NCBI RefSeq assembly: GCF_030077735.1
Contig: NZ_JASJEU010000014.1
Span: forward strand, 118,573 to 182,572
Source: Gordonibacter faecis
Lineage (GTDB): Bacteria; Actinomycetota; Coriobacteriia; Coriobacteriales; Eggerthellaceae
DNA length: 64,000 nt
Direction of reading: 5' to 3'
Every line of letters starts with the position of its first letter. Position 1 is the stretch's first letter. Shown piece after piece: positions 54,672-64,000 of this stretch. A program made the translations under genes and the position numbers. A model generated the notes under the pieces. It did not search any database. It was not told where the DNA came from and saw only the letters and a list, made by a program, of their open reading frames with translations.

Positions 54672-55247
54672 TCAACCAGTGAGGCGATACTCGCGCGCAA
54701 GATCGGCCGCCTTCGCCCGCTGGCCATTCTCGTTAAAGCGCCACCGCTCAAACACCACCGCCCCGCCACCAGCAAAGACATCGTACACGCCATCGAACTC
54801 AATGTGCGCACACGTGAAAGCGCCATCCAGGGAGGTGAAGTACGTGGCGGCACTTTCGTTAAACGCACCATCGTCGAACACGTACACGCGCGCCGTCTTG
54901 CCGCGTCCGCCCGTCGGCACGAGCAGCGTACCGCCGCCAGCGAATTCCACGGGCAGACCACGCCCGCCAAAAACAACATTCCCCACGGCATGTTCGGGCT
55001 GGAACCGCCCTAGCCAATCCTTGCGCGCGAGCTTCGCCCACGCAGCCCAGGCCCGCGTGAAGCGCAGAGAATCGTCCTCGTACAGCGCGTCGAAGAAAGC
55101 GCGATAGTCGTTCGCGGCCTCAAGATGCGCGCGAAATTCCGGACGCACATTACCGCCCAGCGCCGCCAACGACATCACCTGGCGACATTGCGCTCGGCGT
55201 TCGCCCTCAAGCTCATCTATCTGCCGCTTCAATTCTTGGTAATCCAT
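54672..55247 (-). CDS. hypothetical protein
   Basis: The 191-residue protein has a helical charged N-terminus (about 1-30, coiled-coil-like) and a beta-rich C-terminal part with several Gly-rich turns and aromatic strands. No membrane segment or named motif is recognised. It lies 38 bp after the DUF4013-like membrane protein gene, probably in the same transcript, and a clear terminator follows it. The function is unknown. Confidence 0.7.
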   Translation of the reverse strand: MDYQELKRQIDELEGERRAQCRQVMSLAALGGNVRPEFRAHLEAANDYRAFFDALYEDDSLRFTRAWAAWAKLARKDWLGRFQPEHAVGNVVFGGRGLPVEFAGGGTLLVPTGGRGKTARVYVFDDGAFNESAATYFTSLDGAFTCAHIEFDGVYDVFAGGGAVVFERWRFNENGQRAKAADLAREYRLTG

Positions 55248-55285
55248 GGTGTCTTCCCCCTCCGTTTCCCCTGATCGGTGGCGTC

Positions 55286-56212
55286 TTAGCGCAGCGGCGG
55301 CTGCCCGTACGGAGGCTGCTGCCCCGGCCCACCAAAGCTGCCAACGGCACCCGCCAACTCAAAGGGCATAGGGTCATCCTGCCCACGCCACGCCGGCACG
55401 TCGAACTGGCGCGTCCAGTACCCCAACGCACGGGTGATCATAGCAGTAATAAACACCGTCATCACCGACGAGGCAAAGCCCGCCAGCAGCGCCAGGATAA
55501 CCGCAACCCCGCCGATGGTGAAGATCATACCCATAATAGCCGCACCCGGATGGTTTGCGTTGATGTTCAGGTTGCCTCCGGTTGCAATGAAGCCAACCAG
55601 CATCCCTACGACCACTACCACTATGATAAAAATGGTCACCGCCACCGACAAGAAGAACATCAGCAGCACCGCCATCCCCAAAATACGCAGCATGCCGTTA
55701 AAGTCGCGCCTCAGCATGCTCCACAAGCGACCCAACTGAAAACCCGCCGAGAGTCGTCCGTAAATGCTCATGCGCATGGACCCCGCCCAGAAAAACAGCA
55801 CGGCGAACAGCATGGCCGCCAGCGAAAGCGCGAAGAGCACGAGCCCCACCACGCCCGAGGCCATACCAAACGGGAAGGAGAAGTGGCCGCCGTAGTGCCA
55901 GCCCCACGCGGAACTGCCCGTCAGCATCATGGCAACCACATCCACAAGCCAGGGTGCAAGTGAACACACCAGCCCAATAACCATCACAAAGAACCCGCGG
56001 CTGTACAGCCGGCCATCCTCGTTACCAAACACATGCGCAGGCAAGGGTGCATGAACGCCCCACGCAATATCACGCCCCCACCCATAGAGGTAGCCGTACA
56101 CCACAATCCAACCAAAGATAGGTATAAGACTAACCAGGCCCAGCACCACCAACTTGCCAAACCACCCAGGCGAGTTTTTAATATCCTGCCACGCCGCGTT
56201 GAAATATCCCAT
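55286..56212 (-). CDS. multi-pass membrane protein, DUF4013-like
   Basis: The 308-residue protein starts MGYFNAAWQDIKNSPGWFGKL, the usual beginning of DUF4013-type proteins. About six membrane helices follow (about 20-270) and the tail is Pro/Gly-rich and probably disordered. ATG 56212 has GAAGGGGGAG upstream; the frame continues to 56386 without clear start support. It precedes the hypothetical gene at 54672. Its physiological role is unknown. Confidence 0.8.
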   Translation of the reverse strand: MGYFNAAWQDIKNSPGWFGKLVVLGLVSLIPIFGWIVVYGYLYGWGRDIAWGVHAPLPAHVFGNEDGRLYSRGFFVMVIGLVCSLAPWLVDVVAMMLTGSSAWGWHYGGHFSFPFGMASGVVGLVLFALSLAAMLFAVLFFWAGSMRMSIYGRLSAGFQLGRLWSMLRRDFNGMLRILGMAVLLMFFLSVAVTIFIIVVVVVGMLVGFIATGGNLNINANHPGAAIMGMIFTIGGVAVILALLAGFASSVMTVFITAMITRALGYWTRQFDVPAWRGQDDPMPFELAGAVGSFGGPGQQPPYGQPPLR

Positions 56213-56460
56213 CGGTACGGTCTCCCCCTTCAAAGCCACCGCAAAAATTCTTGCAACAGCATACGACAATCCAAGAATTTCACTATAGGCGAACGTCACC
56301 GCGCGCATACGTTTCGTTGCCATTCCGTCAGCGTTTCGTAGATTCAACAGATGCATGAGCAACTTGAAATTTCCAAGTCCGACCAATTCGCGCGCAGCGC
56401 GAAAACTATCTCACTGGTTGGCGTAGTAAAACAGCGAGGCTCCTCGATGCCCGAGAAAGT

Positions 56461-56486
56461 AAAACGCCCCCAGGTGGAGGCGTTTT
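56461..56486. terminator. hairpin terminator candidate
   Basis: AAAACGCC (56461-56468) and GGCGTTTT (56479-56486) form a stem with A- and T-rich ends in the gene-free interval between the DUF4013-like gene and rplL. Confidence 0.6.
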
Positions 56487-56515
56487 GTAAAACAGGTCGT
56501 TCGTAGAGTCAGCGA

Positions 56516-56615
56516 GGGGTGCGCTGGTGCCCGAGATTGCCCCGCCGCGCGCCCGAGCGTGCTTCGCACGTGAGGGTAAGCGCACAAGGGGCAAGATCGG
56601 GTGCCAGCGCACCCC
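56516..56615. repeat. long imperfect inverted repeat near rplL
   Basis: Arms of 28 bp at 56516-56543 and 56588-56615 (beginning GGGGTGCGCTGG) pair with only two 2-bp mismatched patches. The 449-bp interval holds no gene. Function is unknown; it could be a remnant element or a structured RNA. Confidence 0.7.
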
Positions 56616-56629
56616 GCAGCGTCGAACAA

Positions 56630-56655
56630 TTCCGGCGGCCGTGAGGCCGCCGGAA
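56630..56655 (-). terminator. terminator of rplJ-rplL
   Basis: TTCCGGCGGCC and GGCCGCCGGAA form a perfect 11-bp stem with a GTGA loop, just after the rplL stop. The T-tract is weak. Confidence 0.65.
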
Positions 56656-56660
56656 CCAGA

Positions 56661-57038
56661 TTACTTAAGGGTGACAGCAGCGCCAGCCTCTTCGAGCTTG
56701 GCCTTGATTTCCTCAGCCTTGTCCTTGGCAACGCCTTCCTGGATCGGCTTCGGAGCGCCCTCGACCACTTCCTTGGCCTCCTTCAGGCCCAGGCCGGTGA
56801 TCTCGCGGACAACCTTGATGACGGCGATCTTGTTGTCGCCGAAGCCCTCGAGCACGACGTCGAAGTCAGACTTCTCCTCGGCGGCAGCGCCACCCTCAGC
56901 AGGAGCAGCAGCAGCCACGGCCACGGGAGCGGCAGCGGACACGCCAAACGCTTCCTCGATGTCCTTGACCAGCTCAGACGCCTCAAGCAGGGACATCTCC
57001 TTCAGGGCCTCAATAATCTCTTCACGCGTAATAGCCAT
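56661..57038 (-). CDS. rplL: 50S ribosomal protein L7/L12
   Basis: The 125-residue protein is full length. It has the N-terminal dimerisation helices (ITREEIIEALKEMSLLEASELVKDIEE), an Ala/Gly/Pro-rich hinge (about 33-52) and the C-terminal factor-binding domain (FDVVLEGFGDNKIAVIKVVREITGLGLKEAK). It forms the ribosomal stalk that recruits translation factors. It lies 85 bp downstream of rplJ in the same operon. Confidence 0.97.
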   Translation of the reverse strand: MAITREEIIEALKEMSLLEASELVKDIEEAFGVSAAAPVAVAAAAPAEGGAAAEEKSDFDVVLEGFGDNKIAVIKVVREITGLGLKEAKEVVEGAPKPIQEGVAKDKAEEIKAKLEEAGAAVTLK

Positions 57039-57123
57039 GATAGCTTCCTTTCAAACGGCCGGCTTTTCCGGCCTGTACAGTGTCTTCGTTCAAGCGGCGC
57101 ATCTTACGCCGCCCTCGCTGCGC

Positions 57124-57642
57124 CTACGCAGCTTTTTGATCGGCCACAGCCTTCGTGACCTGAGCCAAACCACTCGGCACGCCGTTGAGCGCGACAGCGA
57201 GGCCGCGAGCAACACCGGAAATAGCGCCGGCGATCTGAGCCATGAGCTCCTCGCGGGACGGCAGGGAAGCGATGGCCTCCACCTGAGCGGCAGACACCTG
57301 AGCGCCTTCCATCAAACCACCCTTGATCTCCAGATCCTGGTTGGCCTTCGCGAACGTCTTTACAGCCTTCGCTGAAGCGGCCACGTCGGAACCGGCGAAC
57401 ACGAATGCGCTCGGGCCCTCCAGCAAATCATCGAGCGTGGGCAGGCTCGACTCCTCCAGCGCGATGTGCATGAGCGTGTTCTTGTACACCTTCATGCTGC
57501 CACCGGCTTCGCGGATGTCGTTACGCAGTTGCTGAACCTGCTTCACGGTGAGGCCGCGGTAATCCACGACCCACATCGCAGAGATGCCGTCGAGGTCTTC
57601 CTTGATCTTGACAAGCGTTTCTTGATTCTGAACGTTGGGCAT
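57124..57642 (-). CDS. rplJ: 50S ribosomal protein L10
   Basis: The 172-residue protein matches L10: residues 20-60 hold WVVDYRGLTVKQVQQLRNDIREAGGSMKVYKNTLM, and the C-terminal helix binds L7/L12 dimers. ATG 57642 follows AGAAGGAGGTGTACTGC; a frame extension to 57732 is within the leader RNA. L10 represses its own operon by binding the leader upstream. Confidence 0.97.
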   Translation of the reverse strand: MPNVQNQETLVKIKEDLDGISAMWVVDYRGLTVKQVQQLRNDIREAGGSMKVYKNTLMHIALEESSLPTLDDLLEGPSAFVFAGSDVAASAKAVKTFAKANQDLEIKGGLMEGAQVSAAQVEAIASLPSREELMAQIAGAISGVARGLAVALNGVPSGLAQVTKAVADQKAA

Positions 57643-57713
57643 GCAGTACACCTCCTTCTTCTCAAACTCGGGTTCCGCCCCTCGCGGGTGGGATCGTCGC
57701 CTGAGAAAAGGAA

Positions 57714-57840
57714 ACGACCCCCGCCGTCGCATGACAGCAGGGGTCGTCTAAGCGCGAAACTTATACAACCACCTCGGCGGGCCGCGATCTCTCGCGATTA
57801 AACCTTTCGGTGCCTGCTGTCTTGGGCAGCGGAACTATCC
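57714..57840 (-). ncRNA. ribosomal protein L10 leader with attenuator hairpin
   Basis: On the minus strand, CTGCCCAAGACAGCAGG (57812-57828), the GAAAGGTTTAAT box and GC-rich stems match the L10 leader, which binds L10(L12)4. An ACGACCCC/GGGGTCGT hairpin (57714-57748) followed by a T-rich stretch, before the rplJ start, is the likely regulated terminator. Confidence 0.8.
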
Positions 57841-57948
57841 TGTGCTTCGTGCCACTTCTTCGAAGCAGCCTTTACAGTTTAGTACCGTTTCCTGCCCTGT
57901 CAACAGCAACTTCCGAAATTACACCACCAATTTACACCACTGAGGCGC

Positions 57949-59889
57949 TTAGGCAGCGTTGCCGCCCGCATCGCCCGTAGCGTCGGCTCCCTTAGCAGTC
58001 TCTTCAGCGGAGCCAGCGGTGCCCTCCTTCGAAGAAGAATCCTTTGCATCTCCCGCAGATCCGCTGATGATTTCCTCAACCGGGCTGGTCGGCTCAGCTT
58101 CCACGTAGGTGAACGTAATGGTGTCGCCCTCCTTGTAGCCCACAATCTCAATGAGGCCCGGCAGCGCGAAGTCGTAAATGGTAGCACCGTCGTCCAGCTT
58201 CACGTAGAAGTGCGAGTTACCCTCAACCACGGCGGTTGCCATGTGAGCAATCACGCCCTGTTTCTCCAGTGCGCCCGAGTCCACGCCCGCCTCGGCCAGC
58301 ACGCCGTTGGTGGCGAGCAGCGCCTGGTAGGCCTTCTGACACTCGGCCACCGTATTGCCCACGGCCACATTCTGGTAGCGCTGGATGTCCAGCATGGCGA
58401 ACTGCTTCACCAAGCCGGCGTTGTCCTTCAATGCCATGAAGTACGTCGGCTGGCCCGACACGTTAATGAGCAGCGGGAAGGTGGCCTGGTAGCGCAGGTT
58501 CTGCACCTGGCCCTCGGCCGACTGCATGGCCGATTCCTCCGTCGCGCCCGCCACCGAGTAGAAGTGCGACTCGGCCGTGCGCTGGTTGATCAGCACGAAG
58601 CCCACGATAGAGTTGTCGGCCGTCGCCGAGGTCACGCCTGTGTACACCCACACGTCGTCATCCTTGGCAATGTAGTTGTAGCCCAGATTGCCGTCGGTGC
58701 CCGGCGTGGTTTGCACGACGTTCTTCTGGCCAAACACCGAGTTTAGCCAACCGTCCTTGTACTTACCGGACCAGTTGTACTGCTCCAGCAGCAAATCGGT
58801 GGGGTACGCATGGTCAACCCACTGCGGCACATCACCAATCGCCAGGTCCTGCGTCTCGCCCGTCGTGGCGTCCACCATAACCACCCGCTGGATGGTCGTG
58901 CCTCCGAACAGGCCAATCGTGCGCGACTGCACGGGGCAAATCCACCAGGGATGTCCCTCGTCGTCAATCTCAAACGACTTCTGATCAAACATGTAGAACG
59001 GGTAGCTCAGCTGCACATGGCGGTCGATATTGCGCATGAGCGGCTCGGACTCGGAATAGTGAATGGGGCTATCCTCAAGACGCACAATTTCCGCATCCTG
59101 TGTGGTCATGTTCACCAGCGCATACGCCGGAATACCCGCCTCGCGGTTCGTGAACCACTTGAACAGGTCGGCATAGCCCAGCGGACTCACGCGCACGGGC
59201 GCGCTCTGGTAGTTGATCTGGCTATACAGCGGTGAAATCTCGAACTGGCTCACGTACTCGGGGATGGAACCCATCTCGCGGTTGCCCAGCAAAATGGCCG
59301 AATCGCGGTCGATGACGGGAATTTCCGAGTAGTTCACTTCTTTGATGTCCTGTGCGAAGTTGTCTTCCGTCGTCTGCAGCACGTTCGCGTACTTCTCGGC
59401 ATTACCCGGGAAGATGGACAGCGACAGCACCGCACCCAGCACACCAACCACGGCCACGGCTATCGGCAGATAGCTCGCGAACTTGAAGGCTTTGGCTTTA
59501 CTTGGGTTCAACTCATGCTTGCCCGTACCGGTCTGATAGCTGTGCGAGCGGCTCCAGAACACCAAAAACAGCGGCAGCAGAATAAACACCGCCACAAACA
59601 TCCACGTGTCCGTGCTGTGAATGTTGATGGGCGGATGGAACCACCAGTAGGCAGCCAAGCCCACAATCACAATGACAATAGCGGCAATGATCAGCGCCTT
59701 TTTACCCCATGCGGCCATGCGATCAGCGAAGGGCACCTCCACGTGCACATGCGGCGGACGTCCGTCGCCCCCTTCGCCCCCGGCGCCCGTCGATGCGTCT
59801 GCAGGATCGGCGTCAAAGCGCCCGTCCACATTCACGCCCGACTGCTTGAGCGCCTCAAGCAACGCCTCAAATCCGGATGTCTGCTTCAC
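57949..59889 (-). CDS. large conserved membrane protein of unknown function
   Basis: The 646-residue protein has a short cytoplasmic N-terminus with an acidic/Gly-rich stretch and three membrane helices (about 64-85, 93-112 and 132-155). A long extracytoplasmic beta-rich domain (about 160-600) follows, with several Trp/Tyr-rich strands such as WWICPVQSRTIGLFGG. The tail is Ser/Ala/Gly-rich and disordered. GTG 59889 is chosen because AAAGGGAG lies eight bases upstream; the frame continues to 59898. I do not recognise the family. It could be an envelope or protein-quality component. Confidence 0.75.
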   Translation of the reverse strand: MKQTSGFEALLEALKQSGVNVDGRFDADPADASTGAGGEGGDGRPPHVHVEVPFADRMAAWGKKALIIAAIVIVIVGLAAYWWFHPPINIHSTDTWMFVAVFILLPLFLVFWSRSHSYQTGTGKHELNPSKAKAFKFASYLPIAVAVVGVLGAVLSLSIFPGNAEKYANVLQTTEDNFAQDIKEVNYSEIPVIDRDSAILLGNREMGSIPEYVSQFEISPLYSQINYQSAPVRVSPLGYADLFKWFTNREAGIPAYALVNMTTQDAEIVRLEDSPIHYSESEPLMRNIDRHVQLSYPFYMFDQKSFEIDDEGHPWWICPVQSRTIGLFGGTTIQRVVMVDATTGETQDLAIGDVPQWVDHAYPTDLLLEQYNWSGKYKDGWLNSVFGQKNVVQTTPGTDGNLGYNYIAKDDDVWVYTGVTSATADNSIVGFVLINQRTAESHFYSVAGATEESAMQSAEGQVQNLRYQATFPLLINVSGQPTYFMALKDNAGLVKQFAMLDIQRYQNVAVGNTVAECQKAYQALLATNGVLAEAGVDSGALEKQGVIAHMATAVVEGNSHFYVKLDDGATIYDFALPGLIEIVGYKEGDTITFTYVEAEPTSPVEEIISGSAGDAKDSSSKEGTAGSAEETAKGADATGDAGGNAA

Positions 59890-60044
59890 GGCATCCACTC
59901 CCTTTTTCTCGAATGTCTAAAGTCTCTAGTATAAAGCAAAGCGCTCAGCTACTCATCGTAACCAAGCGCCAACGTTACCTTGTCTTTACAAATAAAGAGG
60001 TTGGCAGGAGTAATAGCTCACCCCTGCACTCATGTTTCTTTCCC

Positions 60045-62723
<2,679 letters not shown>

Positions 62724-62862
62724 CACACTCTCCCTCAATCGTATCTCAGAATCCCGTCGCTCCAACCGTCCACTACTCATGATAAGCGCCGCGTCAGGAA
62801 AGAATATCTCGCCCTTTAGGTTCTGCCATCACGCACAACGGAGATCCTCTTCACGGGTACTC

Positions 62863-63019
62863 CGTAGGGCAAGGGTTCTACCCTTGCCGCGCAGCTTTGG
62901 AAACCCACGAGGGAAAGCGCATGCCGGCAACTAAAAGACGTTTGCTTTAGTCTCGCTCAGCGAGAATAAACCCACCAGCCAACCTTGGTTGACGGTAAGG
63001 ACAGAGCCCTTACCCTACG
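62863..63019. repeat. intergenic inverted-repeat element, copy 5 (diverged)
   Basis: The arms at 62863-62889 and 62993-63019 match the family with several changes and a wider spacer (103 bp). The element fills most of the 356-bp gene-free interval between acnA and the HEAT-repeat gene. Confidence 0.7.
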
Positions 63020-63050
63020 GTCAACCGAGCAGGTGGGGGATCTTTTAAAG

Positions 63051-63061
63051 ACCCCCCCCCC
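63051..63061. repeat. poly-C run (10-11 bases)
   Basis: A homopolymer of C lies just downstream of the HEAT-repeat gene stop, outside coding sequence. Confidence 0.6.
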
Positions 63062-63078
63062 ACAAACTCGTGCGTTTA

Positions 63079-63699
63079 TCAGGCGTTCAGATTATCGAGA
63101 ATCTGCTGGGCGCGACGCTTGAGTGCCCCTCGACCGTTCGAAGCGTCAAACGCCATACGAGCGGCAAGCTCTTCCTTCACCCGCGGCGAAAGCTTGCCTG
63201 CTGAAAAATCAACAACGCCAATAAGCATGTCTTGGAATTCCATATCGCCATGCCAGCACTGAATACCCTCATCGATAAGCGACCACACACGCTCGGAGCG
63301 ATTCTCCGTCGTGCCGCCCAGTTTGCAGAGGAAGCGCATTGCCGCCAAGCGGACAAGCCCGCTCTCTTCATCGAACAGCGCAGCCTCAGCCCCTGGAATG
63401 GCCTTATCACACATACGCGAATCGTAGTCGACCAACATGGTCAGAACGTCGAGGCATTCCCAACGCGTCTGAGCCTCAGGCCTATTAAGAGCATCAACAA
63501 ACGCATTGCCCTTCTCAACAAGCTTCTCGGGTGCCACTTTTGCAATAATTGCCAACGCCGTAGCAGCGTTTTGACGCGCACGGCGCGACCCTCCCGCCAG
63601 CGTCTCCACCAGCTCTTCGAGCCTGGCCTCGTCTCCCATTGCCTTTTCAGCCGAATCCGCCGCCTCTTGCGCCTTGTCGCTCACCAGACGTTCCTCCAT
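63079..63699 (-). CDS. HEAT-repeat-like protein
   Basis: The 206-residue protein is built of helical repeats: GGSRRARQNAATALAIIAKVAPEKLV, then RPEAQTRWECLDVLTMLVDYD, then DEESGLVRLAAMRFLCKLGG. This is the ARM/HEAT pattern of paired helices with conserved Arg and Ala/Leu. It has no membrane segment and is probably a protein-binding scaffold; partners are unknown. The ATG at 63699 has only a weak ribosome site. Confidence 0.78.
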   Translation of the reverse strand: MEERLVSDKAQEAADSAEKAMGDEARLEELVETLAGGSRRARQNAATALAIIAKVAPEKLVEKGNAFVDALNRPEAQTRWECLDVLTMLVDYDSRMCDKAIPGAEAALFDEESGLVRLAAMRFLCKLGGTTENRSERVWSLIDEGIQCWHGDMEFQDMLIGVVDFSAGKLSPRVKEELAARMAFDASNGRGALKRRAQQILDNLNA

Positions 63700-63809
63700 C
63701 CCTACGAGAATATGCAGGTAAAATAGTATCGACTCTATTATACCCCCGCCTGTAACCCCTCCCCTCCCAGCCTTAGAATTAACACGACCCCATCCCCGGC
63801 AAACGGCAC

Positions 63810-63967
63810 AAAAAAGAGGACCCTCAAGTCCTCAGGATCCTCCACCTCCTTCACCTCTCGCAATAAGGAGGGTTCGAAGTCCTATCAACTCCCCCGAACT
63901 GCAAACAAGGCCCCCTTCGTCCCTCCCCCCCCCCCAACAAAAAAAGAGGACCCCCAGGTCCCCTCAC
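63810..63967 (-). terminator. two tandem terminator-like hairpins at the right edge
   Basis: On the minus strand GAGGAC-loop-GTCCTC followed by T6 (about 63810-63832), and a GGACC/GGTCC hairpin followed by T7 (about 63942-63967), resemble Rho-independent terminators. They would stop transcription entering from the right. The remaining bases from 63700 show no gene. Confidence 0.6.
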
Positions 63968-64000
63968 ATCAGCAACAACAGCTACCACTCACCCAGCAGC

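Noticed and set aside
63051..63061. Poly-C run as a phase switch
   Set aside because: It lies after a stop codon and does not sit in a coding region or an obvious promoter.
63860..63900. tRNA-like T-loop (GGTTCGAAG)
   Set aside because: No matching acceptor, D-arm or anticodon arm could be found around it.

Overview
The window is a GC-rich bacterial chromosome segment. Gene density, AGGAGG-type ribosome binding sites, GTG starts and gene content (class III fructose-bisphosphatase, YhgE/Pip proteins, a Ski2-like DUF3516-type helicase, NADP isocitrate dehydrogenase with aconitase, an L10/L7-L12 operon) fit an anaerobic gut actinobacterium, probably Coriobacteriia/Eggerthellaceae. This placement is inference; no rRNA or tRNA gene is visible.

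Bases 1-7281 are a diversity-generating retroelement (DGR), all on the minus strand. In transcription order it holds: a large secreted BspA-like protein ending in a DUF6273-type domain (4056-7281) whose last part is the variable repeat (VR, 4069-4207); a perfect hairpin just after its stop (4016-4041); a secreted InlB/Flg_new-repeat protein (2166-3914); an Avd-like accessory protein (1434-1955); the template repeat (TR, 1259-1397); and a reverse transcriptase with a YMDD motif that runs off the left edge (1-971). TR and VR align over 139 bp without gaps. All 15 differences fall on adenines of the template's coding strand, which is the signature of DGR mutagenic retrohoming. The target gene also carries a run of 13 G just after its signal-peptide codons. 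As written, this run puts the signal peptide out of frame with the rest, so the gene looks phase-variable as well.

7422-8850 is a HipBA-type toxin-antitoxin pair with two palindromic operators. 8969-17851 holds a uracil-type permease, an HTH/membrane protein pair, a GMP synthase ATP-pyrophosphatase without its glutaminase domain, a DUF234-type ATPase behind a 14-bp palindrome, a TetR/ABC-2 permease divergon, a small CxCxxC protein and a Fic protein. 18404-26493 holds DNA repair and metabolic genes (tag, fbp class III, tex, a UvrA paralogue). 26513-32725 has two overlapping YhgE/Pip membrane proteins and a FAD/Rieske oxidoreductase. 33080-34748 is an SOS-type Y-family polymerase/YolD pair behind a LexA box. 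34876-36078 is icd. 36196-37985 is an AT-richer RloA/RloB (AbiL-like) defence pair. 38201-44810 has a nucleotidyltransferase-fold protein, an ABC exporter, and an operon joining a solute-binding lipoprotein to a double-sensor mechanosensitive channel. 45040-63699 is mostly housekeeping: helicase, alkyltransferase-like protein, thrH, an XRE/zinc-ribbon protein, ettA, a nucleoid-associated protein, a LysR/EamA divergon, rplJ-rplL with an L10 leader, and acnA.

A family of intergenic inverted repeats (arms beginning GTAGGGCAAGGG) occurs at about 18.1, 32.9, 40.75, 47.7 and 62.9 kb. It looks like a non-autonomous mobile or REP-like element.
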